Shown here piece after piece: positions 8,257 to 15,632 of a stretch of 38,122 bases of DNA. The stretch lies in NCBI GenBank assembly GCA_947472765.1, contig CANJCM010000043.1, positions 1 to 38,122 of the forward strand, given 5' to 3'. Numbering within the stretch: the stretch's first letter is position 1; each line of letters starts with the position of its first letter. The notes under the pieces are model-generated. The model was not told where the DNA came from, did not search any database, and was given only the letters and a program-made list of their open reading frames with translations. A program made the translations under genes and the position numbers. The DNA is from Opitutia bacterium. Its GTDB lineage: Bacteria > Verrucomicrobiota > Verrucomicrobiia > Opitutales > Opitutaceae.

Positions 8257-8640
8257 TGAATTTTCGATTTTCGATTCTCGATTTTCGATTCCGAACCCAA
8301 GCCGGATTCGTGGCTGCGAGCGTGAGCGAGTGGCAGATAAAGCCTACCGGGAGGGCGGGGTGTTTTGAGCCTGAAGCCAGGAAACCCTGAATTTCCGAGC
8401 CGGTTTAACCACAGAGGCGCGAAGGCCACAGAGTAGAGCCGCCTCTCGAGAGCTCGATGACTGACGATCTCAATCGAACGGCTGGACCTATTCCTGGATT
8501 CCTGGCTTCAGGCTCCAATCGATCCGAATCTCGGTGCCTCGGTGTCTCGGTGGTTAACCCAAAGAGCGCCACTCGCTCACGCTCGCAGCCACCCGTCGCT
8601 GGCGTCCGAAATCGAAAATCGAGAATCGAAAATCCAAAAT
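8257..8640. repeat. Nested mirror-image array of four repeat families between divergent genes
   Basis: Left to right: F (TTTCGATTCTCGATTTTCG, 8257-8292), I (GGCTGCGAGCGTGAGCGAG, 8312-8333), J (GAGCCTGAAGCCAGG, 8367-8387), K (GGTTTAACCACAGAGGCG, 8402-8421), then inverted J' (CCTGGCTTCAGGCTCC, 8502-8517), K' (GGTGTCTCGGTGGTTAACC, 8541-8559), I' (CACTCGCTCACGCTCGC, 8569-8592) and F' (GAAAATCGAGAATCGAAAA, 8612-8640). It is a palindrome at the level of repeat units, with J' and K' exchanged. It separates the secreted protein gene from the isomerase gene. Confidence 0.75.
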
Positions 8641-8711
8641 CCGCCCCGCCGGCCGCGCCGACCGCATTTCTTCCTTCTTCCTTCTTAATTCTTCCTTACT
8701 TTTCCCTTCCC

Positions 8712-9971
8712 ATGACTTCGTTCCCCAAAATGGTCCGGGTGCAGCAGAACTATCCGGCGCCCGTGAAGCTCGACATCGACGGCGTGTTGACGCGCGAGTT
8801 CGCCGCGGTCCGCTCGCGGATCAAGCCGGGCGCCCGGATCGCCGTCGCGGTCGGCAGCCGCGGCATCTCGAATCTCGCCGCCATCATCACCTCCGTGATT
8901 AAAAATGTGAAGGACGCCGGCGGCGTACCGTTCATCATCCCGGCGATGGGCAGCCACGGCGGTGCCACGGCCGAGGGGCAGATTGAGGTCCTCGGCACGT
9001 ATCACATCACCGAGGCCGCGATGGGCGTGCCGATTCGCGCGTCGATGGAAGTGAAGCAGGTGGGCGTGTCCGAGGATGGCGTGCCGGCGTTCTGCAGTGT
9101 CGAGGCGGCGAATGCCGACGGCGTGATCATCGTGAATCGAATCAAGCCCCACACGGATTTCAGCGGCGAGCTTGGCAGCGGCATCATGAAGATGGCCGTC
9201 ATCGGACTCGGAAAGCAAAAGGGCGCGAACACCATGCACATGGCCGCCCAGCGGCTCGGTTACGAGCGGACCCTGCGCGGCATTGCGCGCACCATCATTC
9301 GCGAGACGCCCGTGCTCTGCGGCGTCGGCATTCTCGAGGACCAGCATCACGACACCGGCAAGCTCGCCGTCCTGCCGCGCGAACAGATCGAGGAGATGGA
9401 GAACCAGCTCCTGATCGAGGCGCGGAACATGATGCCGCTGCTGCCGTTCGAGGAAATCGATCTCCTGATCGTCGATCGCATCGGCAAGAACATCAGCGGC
9501 TGCGGCATGGATCCCAATGTGATCGGTCGCTCGGTCTACGGGTATACGAGCAGCATCAGCCCGATCGGATCGTTCCGTCCGTACATCCGCCGCATCCTCG
9601 TGCGGGATCTCACGGACGAGTCCCATGGCAACGCGATCGGCATTGGCCTCGCCGACATGACGACGTCGCGCCTGGTGAAACGCATGGATCACCAGTTCAC
9701 CTATGTGAACGCGCTCACCGCGGTGCAGCCCCAGGTCGCGAAGATTCCGATCTACTTCGACACGGATCGCGAAGCGCTCGCGCAAGCGATCGCGTCGCTC
9801 GCGATCACCGACGGCCGCGCGCCGATGATCGTCCGCATCGCGGACACCCTCTCCGTCGCCCACTTCGAAGCCTCCGAGGCGATGCTGCCGCTCATCCAGG
9901 CGAAGCCGCAGTTGAAAGTCCTCAGCGCAGCGAAAGGCATGGATTTTGGAACGGACGGCAACCTGCTGTAA
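8712..9971 (+). CDS. LarA-like nickel-pincer-dependent isomerase (lactate racemase N-terminal domain family)
   Basis: The 419-residue product belongs to the DUF2088/LarA superfamily, whose founder racemises lactate using a nickel pincer nucleotide. Family-type features: GSRGISN (48-54), AMGSHGGAT (78-86) with His82, NRIKPHTDFSGELGSG (142-157) with Lys145 and His147, Lys160, and MHMAAQ with His176; the H147/K160/H176 layout parallels the catalytic and nickel-binding residues of LarA. The length and sequence fit the shorter group of homologues that probably act on other 2-hydroxy acids or sugar acids. I chose the ATG at 8712, because the in-frame sequence upstream (from 8457) is repeat DNA. A pyrimidine-rich leader without Shine-Dalgarno precedes it. 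Neighbouring GntP and MFS transporters suggest a sugar-acid substrate. The pincer biosynthesis genes larB, larC and larE are not in this window. Confidence 0.85.
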   Translation: MTSFPKMVRVQQNYPAPVKLDIDGVLTREFAAVRSRIKPGARIAVAVGSRGISNLAAIITSVIKNVKDAGGVPFIIPAMGSHGGATAEGQIEVLGTYHITEAAMGVPIRASMEVKQVGVSEDGVPAFCSVEAANADGVIIVNRIKPHTDFSGELGSGIMKMAVIGLGKQKGANTMHMAAQRLGYERTLRGIARTIIRETPVLCGVGILEDQHHDTGKLAVLPREQIEEMENQLLIEARNMMPLLPFEEIDLLIVDRIGKNISGCGMDPNVIGRSVYGYTSSISPIGSFRPYIRRILVRDLTDESHGNAIGIGLADMTTSRLVKRMDHQFTYVNALTAVQPQVAKIPIYFDTDREALAQAIASLAITDGRAPMIVRIADTLSVAHFEASEAMLPLIQAKPQLKVLSAAKGMDFGTDGNLL

Positions 9972-9974
9972 GGC

Positions 9975-10002
9975 AGAGTTAGGAATTAAGAGTTAAGAGG
10001 GG
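9975..10002 (+). repeat. Purine-rich 3' tag (AGTTAGGAATTAAGAG type)
   Basis: GAGTTAGGAATTAAGAG followed by TTAAGAGGGGG begins four bases after the stop codon of the LarA-like gene and overlaps the 3' end of the convergent four-helix-bundle gene. Related sequences follow the stop codons at 1800, 6434 and 10489 in the same orientation relative to the gene. Confidence 0.6.
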
Positions 10003-10370
10003 GAAGCGCTTGCCCGGGTGCTTTTGAGGACGGCCACGAAAATGGCAGTGAGTTCGTTCGTTTCCTGGCGGACCGCCGCGAGGGGAGCTGACGGCACAAT
10101 TTCAGTGTCCACGAGAAGTTCGAGCCAGTAGCCGGTCTCTTCTAGCTCCCGCAAGCAGTCTCCCATCTTGGCAATGAACTCTGCGCGGCTGCGCGCCCGA
10201 AACGCTTCCCGATAGTTCGCTCCCACCGAAGTTCCGGAGCGGATGAGCTGTCGACCGAGCACGCCGGCTTCGTTCGAGCGCGGCAGTCCGCGACAGGCGC
10301 GAATCACGTCGATCGCGAACAGCTTTGTGCGCAAACGCAGATCGGATCGCATTCCGTGAGCCAGGCTCAT
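9993..10370 (-). CDS. Four-helix-bundle protein (S23-like family)
   Basis: This 125-residue soluble protein shows the motifs of the family originally found as open frames in 23S rRNA intervening sequences: LRTKLFAIDVIRACRGLP (12-29), LGRQLIRSGTSVGANYREAFRARS (38-61), EFIAKMGDCLRELEETGYWLELL (64-86) and a final helix rich in Ala. The fold is a four-helix bundle that forms pentamers in solved relatives; the cellular function is unknown. Either the ATG at 10370 or one at 10352 (MRSDLRLRTKL) could be used. It is convergent with the LarA-like gene. The gene is free-standing, with no rRNA nearby. The same repeat word flanks it on both sides. Confidence 0.85.
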   Translation of the reverse strand: MSLAHGMRSDLRLRTKLFAIDVIRACRGLPRSNEAGVLGRQLIRSGTSVGANYREAFRARSRAEFIAKMGDCLRELEETGYWLELLVDTEIVPSAPLAAVRQETNELTAIFVAVLKSTRASASPS

Positions 10371-10425
10371 GGCGGTACCCGCGCAATTGTCCTCGAACCC
10401 CGAAACGTGGGGCGTCGGTAAAGTC

Positions 10426-10497
10426 AGAATTAAGAGTTATGAATTAAGAGGGGCCAGTGCCTGTCTCTTAACTCCTAATTCCTAACTCTCACTTCCC
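10426..10497. repeat. Inverted pair of AATTAAGAG/CTTAATT-type simple repeats
   Basis: Left half AGAATTAAGAGTTATGAATT and right half CTTAACTCCTAATTCCTAAC are approximate inverted copies around a short GC-rich centre. The right half abuts the stop codon of the MFS gene at 10489; the left half lies upstream of the four-helix-bundle gene. Confidence 0.65.
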
Positions 10498-11811
10498 CTC
10501 CGCAATCACCGGTCTGATCTGTCTTATCGCCCCCAGGATCAAAAGAAATGCCAGAGGGTGTAGAATACCTGCCACGAAGAAGACCGGACCGTAGCCGTGG
10601 TTCTCCACGACGTAGGCGCCGACGGACGCGAAGAGGATCCCGCCGAATCCGCCCGCGCAGCCGAGCAGGCCTTCGACCGAGCCGACCACGCGCGAGGGAA
10701 AAAGATCGGCGGGCAGCGTCTGCACATTCGCCGACCAGAATTGGTGCGCGAACATCGCGGTGCTGAAAAACACGATCGCGAGACTCAGTGGCGCGGCGAC
10801 GATGAAGATCGAGGCGGGCAGCAGCGAAGCCGCGACGCCGAGGGCAATCTTCCGGGCGGCGTTGAGTGAGACCCCGCGGCGCATCAGGAAGCCGCTGAGC
10901 CAGCCGCCGATCAGGCTGCCCGCGCCGGCGAACGCGTAGGGAATCCAGGCGAAGTAACCGATCTGCTTGATGTCGAGGTGACGCACATCGCCGAGGTACT
11001 TCGGCAGCCAGAAGATGAAGAAATACCACGCCGCATCGGTCATGAACTTCGCGGCCATCAGCGCGAGGACCTCGCGGTACGTGAAGAGCTTGAACCAAGA
11101 GATCTTCGCCACCGGCCGGCCCGCCGCCGCATCAGCCTCATGCGAGGGAATCGGGATGAGTTTCCGCTCTTCGGGCGAGAGGTAGCGGTTCTTCGCGGGC
11201 GGTTGGTAATAGCGAAGCCAGATCCAGGCCCACAGGAAGCCCACGCCGCCCGTGAGGAAGAAGACCCAGCGCCAGCCGAGACTGGTGGCGATGTTCGCGA
11301 TCAGCAGCGGAGCGATGACGGCGCCGACGCTGGACCCGGTGTTGAAAAGCCCGAAGGCCATCGCGCGTTCGCGGGGCGGAAACCACTCGGCCACGACTTT
11401 GCCCGAGCCGGGAAATCCGCCGCCTTCGCCCATGCCGAGCAGGAAGCGGCACACGCCGAGTCCCATGACGGAAGCGACGAAACCCGTGCAGAAATTCGCG
11501 GCTGACCACCAGACGATCATCACCGCATAGCCGGTGCGGGCCCCGAGCCAGTCCATGATCCGGCCGCCGCCCGCATACATGATGGCATAGGCGAGCAGGA
11601 ACAGGGACGTGAGCTGACCGTACTGCTCGTTCGAGATCGGGATCTCCTTCCGGACTTCGTTCACGACGACCGGGAAACTCTGCCGGTCGAGATAGTTCAG
11701 CGCCGTCGCGATCGCGAGGAGCCCGGCGATCCACCAGCGGAGGTTCCGAATCGGATGCGCGGGTGCCGCGGAAGTGGAGGTGTCGATCGCAGCAGACGGG
11801 GTTTCGCGCAT
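10489..11811 (-). CDS. MFS transporter, anion:cation symporter (ACS) family, sugar-acid type
   Basis: The 440-residue inner-membrane protein shows about 12 transmembrane segments. ALNYLDRQSFPVVV (37-50) is the typical first helix of ACS permeases such as ExuT, GudP and GarP. GGGRIMDWLGARTGY (81-95) is the loop 2-3 motif A, and CRFLLGMGEGGGFPGSGKVVAEWFPPRERA is the loop 4-5 signature of this family. ACS carriers import hexuronates, glucarate, galactonate, tartrate and similar organic anions by proton symport; the substrate here is not determined. The central cytoplasmic loop (about residues 210-240) and helix order are normal, so the gene appears intact. It stands about 120 bp from the four-helix-bundle gene on the same strand. 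With the GntP permease it gives this region two sugar-acid importers. Confidence 0.85.
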   Translation of the reverse strand: MRETPSAAIDTSTSAAPAHPIRNLRWWIAGLLAIATALNYLDRQSFPVVVNEVRKEIPISNEQYGQLTSLFLLAYAIMYAGGGRIMDWLGARTGYAVMIVWWSAANFCTGFVASVMGLGVCRFLLGMGEGGGFPGSGKVVAEWFPPRERAMAFGLFNTGSSVGAVIAPLLIANIATSLGWRWVFFLTGGVGFLWAWIWLRYYQPPAKNRYLSPEERKLIPIPSHEADAAAGRPVAKISWFKLFTYREVLALMAAKFMTDAAWYFFIFWLPKYLGDVRHLDIKQIGYFAWIPYAFAGAGSLIGGWLSGFLMRRGVSLNAARKIALGVAASLLPASIFIVAAPLSLAIVFFSTAMFAHQFWSANVQTLPADLFPSRVVGSVEGLLGCAGGFGGILFASVGAYVVENHGYGPVFFVAGILHPLAFLLILGAIRQIRPVIAEGK

Positions 11812-12216
11812 GGACGGGGTAGGGTGGCCGAAGGGGCTCGGCGGTGCGGATGAACTACGCGCCGAATCCGCGAGTCAAACCTCGAGCCGTTTAACCACGA
11901 AGACACGAAGGCACGAAGCGCCCGGGCGCACTCCGTCGCCGGTTTGGGTGGCACGGGTCTCCTGACCCGTGAAATCCGTGTCGTGGCACAGCCGGGATTT
12001 TCGCCGCTGATTTTTAAACGCAGAGGACACAGAGGTGGACGGAGGTCACAGGGGAAACCAGGGGCTTTTGCCCGAACTCTCCGTCAACCCTCGGCGCCCT
12101 CCGTTCACGTCTGCGTCCTCTGCGATCAAACCAAACCGGCCGTCCGCCACCGAGGCACCGAGACAGGAAGAAGACTCCGAAGCTCGGTGTCTCTGCTCGG
12201 TGGTTAACTCGCCAAT
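11812..12216. repeat. Repeat island (family K periodic repeats and a GTGG hairpin)
   Basis: Holds TTAACCACGAAGACACGAAG with an 8-bp period (11890-11921), a family C hairpin CACGGGTC-tcct-GACCCGTG preceded by GTGG (11948-11971), CGCAGAGGACACAGAGGTGG (12018-12050) opposite CGTCTGCGTCCTCTGCGAT (12106-12126), and CCACCGAGGCACCGAGAC (12149-12166) opposite CTCGGTGTCTCTGCTCGGTG (12184-12203). Each K element therefore forms an inverted pair. The last one ends in GGTTAACTC seven bases before the stop codon of the aminotransferase gene. No gene seen. Confidence 0.7.
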
Positions 12217-13371
12217 TCAAATCGCCGCGATGGCCGCTTTCATCCGCCGGATGGCTTCGACGAGCGTCGCACGCGGGCAGCCGAAGTTGAGCCGGATATG
12301 CGAGCCCTTCGGCGACCCGAACGGCGCGCCATCGCTCAGGCCGGCGCCGAACTTTTCGAAATGCGCCACCGGATCGGCGAGGCCGAGCGCGGAGACATTG
12401 AGCCAGAGCAGATAGGTCGCCTCGACCGGCGCTTCCACTTTCACGCCGGGCAATTCCTTCCGCACCGCCTCGAGCAGGTAGTCGCGATTGCCGCGCAGGT
12501 AGGCGAGCAACGCCTGCCGCCAGGGTTCGGATTCGGTATAGGCGGCCTCGCAGGCGGTGAAGCCGAGGTTCGTCACCTCCGCGACGATGCCGGCCGTGGC
12601 GCGGACAAACCGGTGGCGCAGCGCCGTGTCCGGGATGATCGCCATCGACGTGCCGAGGCCCGGGACGTTGTAGGTCTTGCTCGGCGCCATCAGTGTGATC
12701 GTCCGCGCGGCGATCTCGGGCGAGAGCACTGAGGTCGGGATGTGCGGCAGCGTCGGATCGAGAATCAGATCGCAGTGAATCTCGTCCGAGCAGAGCACGA
12801 GATTATGCCGGACGCAGAACTCGCCGAGTCGGACGAGTTCGTCGCGGCGCCAGACGCGAGCGAGCGGGTTGTGCGGGTTGCAGAGATAGAAAAGCCGGGT
12901 CTGCGGCGTCACGGCGCGCTCCAGCGCCGCCCAGTCGATCGTCCAGTGTCCTTCTTGCAGGACAAACGGCACCGAGACCGAGGCGCGCGCGCTGTTCTTG
13001 GGCGCGGACATGAATGGCGGATACACCGGCCCGAGCGTGAGAACTTCCTCGCCTGCTTGGGCGAACGCCTGGGCGGTGACGTTGAGCCCGACGACGAGGC
13101 CCGGCAGCCACACGATCCACGAAGGGTCGATCGTCCAGCCGTAGCGCGAGGCCATGGCGTTGACGACCGCGTCGACGGTCGACTTCACGGGCCGCGCGTA
13201 GCCGAAGACGCCATGGTCCACGCGCCGGTGGAGCGCCTCGATGATCGCGGGTGGCGACTTGAAATCCATGTCCGCGACCCAGAGCGGCAGCACATCGCGG
13301 CCGGCATACTTCTGCCATTTCTGGGAATCGGTCCCCGCGCGGTTCACGGGTGTGTCAAAGTCGAAGGTCAT
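12217..13371 (-). CDS. PLP-dependent aminotransferase-fold enzyme, PatB/MalY type (probable cystathionine beta-lyase)
   Basis: This 384-residue fold-type I enzyme belongs to the PatB/MalY subgroup of class I/II aminotransferases, which cleave C-S bonds of cystathionine or cysteine conjugates. The start motif MTFDFDTPVNRAGTDSQKW and the stretch LPLWVADMDFKSP (28-40) are diagnostic. CNPHNP (164-169) binds the cofactor through Asn168, SDEIHCDL (195-202) holds the PLP-pairing Asp196, and MAPSKTYNVPGLG (228-240) contains the Schiff-base Lys232. The C-terminal SHIRLNFGCPR has the carboxylate-binding Arg. Length and motifs are normal and it appears active. The frame extends upstream to 13518, but family alignment supports the ATG at 13371. 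It is divergent from the small heat-shock genes; the 235-bp gap shows no clear operator. Confidence 0.88.
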   Translation of the reverse strand: MTFDFDTPVNRAGTDSQKWQKYAGRDVLPLWVADMDFKSPPAIIEALHRRVDHGVFGYARPVKSTVDAVVNAMASRYGWTIDPSWIVWLPGLVVGLNVTAQAFAQAGEEVLTLGPVYPPFMSAPKNSARASVSVPFVLQEGHWTIDWAALERAVTPQTRLFYLCNPHNPLARVWRRDELVRLGEFCVRHNLVLCSDEIHCDLILDPTLPHIPTSVLSPEIAARTITLMAPSKTYNVPGLGTSMAIIPDTALRHRFVRATAGIVAEVTNLGFTACEAAYTESEPWRQALLAYLRGNRDYLLEAVRKELPGVKVEAPVEATYLLWLNVSALGLADPVAHFEKFGAGLSDGAPFGSPKGSHIRLNFGCPRATLVEAIRRMKAAIAAI

Positions 13372-13606
13372 GCGAATGGAGAGTTCAGCGGACCAGCGTT
13401 GGCGCCGGCGCGCACGCCAAATTCCCGTCATCGATGTGAAGGCGCGACGAAAATTCCCAACTGGTCCGGCACACTGCGTGACGGAATTGCCCAGTGCCGG
13501 GAGGTCGGCCGGAGCCAAGTGGCCAAGCCTGCGTCACTTGAGATCGCGGCTCGTGCTGGTCCGGCGTGTGCAAAGACGGCGCCAACAACCAATCCACCCC
13601 ATCACC

Positions 13607-14068
13607 ATGACACTCGTTCGCTATTCCTATCCTTCGTTCCGCACTCTCTCGCCCGTGAATGGCTTCGGCCGTTCGCCGTGGCCCGGTCTCGAGACCGAAA
13701 TCGATCGCCTCTTCCAGAGTGCGGTCGGCGGCTTCGACTCCAGCTCCGCCCGGTTCCCCGTCGATCTCTACGAGGACAAGGAGAACACCTATGTCCGCGC
13801 GGAACTGCCGGGGTTCAATCGCTCCGACATCAACGTCGAGATGGTCGACGGCTACCTGACGATTTCCGCCGTGCGCAAGACCGCCACGCCCGCCCAGGCC
13901 GGCGAAGCTCAGCCCGAGGACTCGTTCACGCTTACCCGCTCGGTCAGCATCAATGACGAAGTCCAGACCGACAAGGTCAGCGCCGCGTACGAGAATGGCG
14001 TGCTCACCGTGACCCTCCCGAAGCGCGAGGAAACCAAGCCCCGCAAAGTCACCGTCGCCGTAAAGTGA
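13607..14068 (+). CDS. Hsp20 small heat-shock protein (first of a pair)
   Basis: This 153-residue cytoplasmic holdase chaperone has the alpha-crystallin domain from about residue 38 to the end: FPVDLYEDKENTYVRAELPG, then INVEMVDGYLTISAVRK and the highly conserved AAYENGVLTVTLPK (126-139). The C-terminal tail KVTVAVK ends with a V-x-V form of the I/V-x-I/V motif that docks oligomers. The ATG at 13607 follows CATCACC without a Shine-Dalgarno; the frame upstream reads through the divergent promoter gap and is not used. The second Hsp20 gene starts 53 bp downstream, so the two are probably co-transcribed. No CIRCE element or convincing sigma-32 promoter was found upstream. Confidence 0.92.
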   Translation: MTLVRYSYPSFRTLSPVNGFGRSPWPGLETEIDRLFQSAVGGFDSSSARFPVDLYEDKENTYVRAELPGFNRSDINVEMVDGYLTISAVRKTATPAQAGEAQPEDSFTLTRSVSINDEVQTDKVSAAYENGVLTVTLPKREETKPRKVTVAVK

Positions 14069-14121
14069 CGCGGCCCGATTTCTCTCAACTCTCAACTAAC
14101 GACTCTCAACTAGAATTAACC

Positions 14122-14523
14122 ATGTCTCTTCTCAACACACTCCTCCCTTCCCGCGCCCGCACTCAGTCCCAATCCGACAGCCAGGGCGCCGAACTTCCGC
14201 AGTCGGTGAAGCCCGCCTACGAGGTCAAGGAGACTCCCGAAGCCTGGGGTGTCACCGTCAACCTCCCCGGCGTAAACAAGGAAGGCCTTGAGCTCACCGC
14301 CGAGGAAGGGCACCTGCGGATCGTCGGTCGTCGCGCGTGGAAGCAGCCGGCCGGCTGGACCGCGCTCCATCGCGAGTCGGCCGATGCGCCCTATGAACTC
14401 GTCCTCACGCACGACAACGCGATCAACCTCGATGCCGTCGTGGCCGAGCTGACCGATGGCGTCCTGAGCGTGTCGCTGCCGAAACACGAGGCGCTGAAGC
14501 CGCGCAAGATTGCGGTGAAGTAA
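14122..14523 (+). CDS. Hsp20 small heat-shock protein (second of a pair)
   Basis: The 133-residue protein has a divergent alpha-crystallin domain (about residues 33-133): YEVKETPEAWGVTVNLPGV, LELTAEEGHLRIVGRR, and AELTDGVLSVSLPKHEALKP, ending in the I-x-V tail KIAVK. The variable N-terminus (MSLLNTLLPSRARTQ) is short. It differs enough from its neighbour that the two may form mixed oligomers with distinct roles, as reported for paired bacterial small heat-shock proteins; this is inference. Between the two genes the sequence repeats CTCTCAACT three times (about 14083-14112), placing a pyrimidine-rich leader and no Shine-Dalgarno before the ATG at 14122. Confidence 0.9.
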   Translation: MSLLNTLLPSRARTQSQSDSQGAELPQSVKPAYEVKETPEAWGVTVNLPGVNKEGLELTAEEGHLRIVGRRAWKQPAGWTALHRESADAPYELVLTHDNAINLDAVVAELTDGVLSVSLPKHEALKPRKIAVK

Positions 14524-14538
14524 ACCGACGTGTCCGGA

Positions 14539-14562
14539 GTGGCACGGGTCTCCCGACCCGTG
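14539..14562 (+). repeat. GTGG-type REP hairpin (family C)
   Basis: GTGG followed by CACGGGTC-tccc-GACCCGTG, 16 bp after the Hsp20 stop codon. The same unit occurs at 11948-11971 and as an inverted pair at 20937-20996. Confidence 0.75.
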
Positions 14563-14656
14563 TTCCCCGTCCGCGGCGCGGAGTCGTCCGGCGCCCCGGG
14601 CGTCCGCCAACACCAGTATTTCGACTCGTCGATCAGACTGACAGTAAGTTTCGAAT

Positions 14657-14714
14657 CCCTGCCCTCACGGGCAGGGCCACATTTCGGTCGTGGCCCGCTG
14701 CGTGAGCAGCGGGA
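14657..14714. repeat. GTGG-type REP pair (family B)
   Basis: CCCTGCCCTCACGGGCAGGG followed by CCAC, then GTGG and CCCGCTGCGTGAGCAGCGGG. The two hairpins point away from each other with the GTGG tetranucleotides on the inside, the reverse of the arrangement at 18079-18154. Confidence 0.75.
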
Positions 14715-14755
14715 GGGGTTGGCTTCCGAACACGTCAGTTTGTTGAGTGGGCATT

Positions 14756-14797
14756 AATAGGCGGCCGGTGGGGGCACCGGCCCTCCATTTTGGGCGG
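14756..14797. repeat. GGAG-type REP hairpin (family D)
   Basis: GGCCGGTGGGGGCACCGGCC followed by CTCCA, that is, a single D hairpin with GGAG on the minus strand. Confidence 0.7.
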
Positions 14798-14844
14798 CCG
14801 AAACAATTCAAGGCTGCGCCCGACCGAACCAAACATCCTGCAAC

Positions 14845-14887
14845 CGCCGGGTATCGCTTCGTGCGAGCCCGGCGTTTTATTTTTCCC
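14845..14887 (+). terminator. Rho-independent terminator
   Basis: Stem CGCCGGG paired with CCCGGCG, with an inner stem TCGC/GCGA around TTCGT, followed by TTTTATTTTTC. It could end transcription from the Hsp20 pair about 320 bp upstream. Confidence 0.75.
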
Positions 14888-15009
14888 CACTGGGAGTGCG
14901 GCGGCTCGGCGAGAGTGAAGGGTGCAGGGTCGTGACCAGCGGGAGGTTTGGTCTGCCAAGATCCGTCAGTCCATTGCGCGAGCCTCAATCAGACCTGCCA
15001 TGAACATTC

Positions 15010-15068
15010 GGGCGTGGACGAGCCCCGCCCCTACACGCATTTCGTAGGGGCGCGCCTCGTGCGCGCCC
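15010..15068. repeat. GTAG-type REP pair (family L)
   Basis: GGGCGTGGACGAGCCCCGCC followed by CCTAC, then GTAGGGGCGCGCCTCGTGCG. The GTAG tetranucleotides face each other across a 9-bp centre. It lies about 50 bp upstream of the next gene. Confidence 0.7.
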
Positions 15069-15116
15069 ACTTCTTCTTGTTAGCTCCACTTCAACTTAAC
15101 CGGCTCTAGCGCCGCC

Positions 15117-15593
15117 ATGAACCACCCCCAACCAAGTCCGGGGCCGGTCCTGCTCTTTGATGGCGAGTGCGGGCTCTGCCAGCGGATCGTCCGGATTTTG
15201 CTCCGGCTCGATCGGGCGGGTCGGCTGCGTTTCGCGCCGCTCCAGGGGCCGAGGGCGCAGGATTACCTGCGCGCCCACGGATTGCCCACAGCGGATTTCG
15301 AGACGCTGGTCTATGTGCCCGATTGGGCGCGGCGGAACGAGCCGGAGTTTCTGGTCCGCACGGCCGGGGTGATCGCGGCCCTGCGGGAGACCGGCGGCCT
15401 CGGGCGAGTTTTCGCGGCGGTGTTGCGGATTATTCCGGGGACGTGGCGGGATGCGGCCTACCGGCTGGTCGGACGCTGGCGTTACCGGGTCTTCGGCGCC
15501 TGGCAACCGCGACCGCTGGCGCGGCCGGAATTGGCGGCGCGCTTCCTGGAGGGCGTTGAAACTGTCCGGCGACTTGGAACGGAATCCCGTTGA
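15117..15593 (+). CDS. DCC-family thiol-disulfide oxidoreductase-like protein (DUF393)
   Basis: This 158-residue protein starts with the diagnostic VLLFDGECGLCQRIVRILL: Asp15, Cys18 and Cys21 form the DxxCxxC motif from which the family takes its name. FAPLQGPRA follows, as is typical. Relatives are predicted redox proteins with a thioredoxin-like fold, but the partner and reaction are unknown. The C-terminal half is basic (GRWRYRVFGAWQPRPL). The ATG at 15117 lies directly before the motif region. It is the first of three same-strand genes with gaps of 39 and 60 bp (TerC and MscS follow), so a small envelope-related operon is plausible. Confidence 0.85.
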   Translation: MNHPQPSPGPVLLFDGECGLCQRIVRILLRLDRAGRLRFAPLQGPRAQDYLRAHGLPTADFETLVYVPDWARRNEPEFLVRTAGVIAALRETGGLGRVFAAVLRIIPGTWRDAAYRLVGRWRYRVFGAWQPRPLARPELAARFLEGVETVRRLGTESR

Positions 15594-15632
15594 CCCTGCG
15601 GCAGGGCAGAAATCCATTCCCGGGCTTCCCGC

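Noticed and set aside
8457-8711. Upstream start for the LarA-like gene
   Set aside because: The added residues are translated repeat DNA (families J, K, I, F) and the family begins at the ATG at 8712.
13372-13606. Heat-shock sigma-32 promoter or CIRCE element before the Hsp20 pair
   Set aside because: A CTTGAGA word near 13536 has no CCCCAT partner at the right distance and no CIRCE inverted repeat is present.
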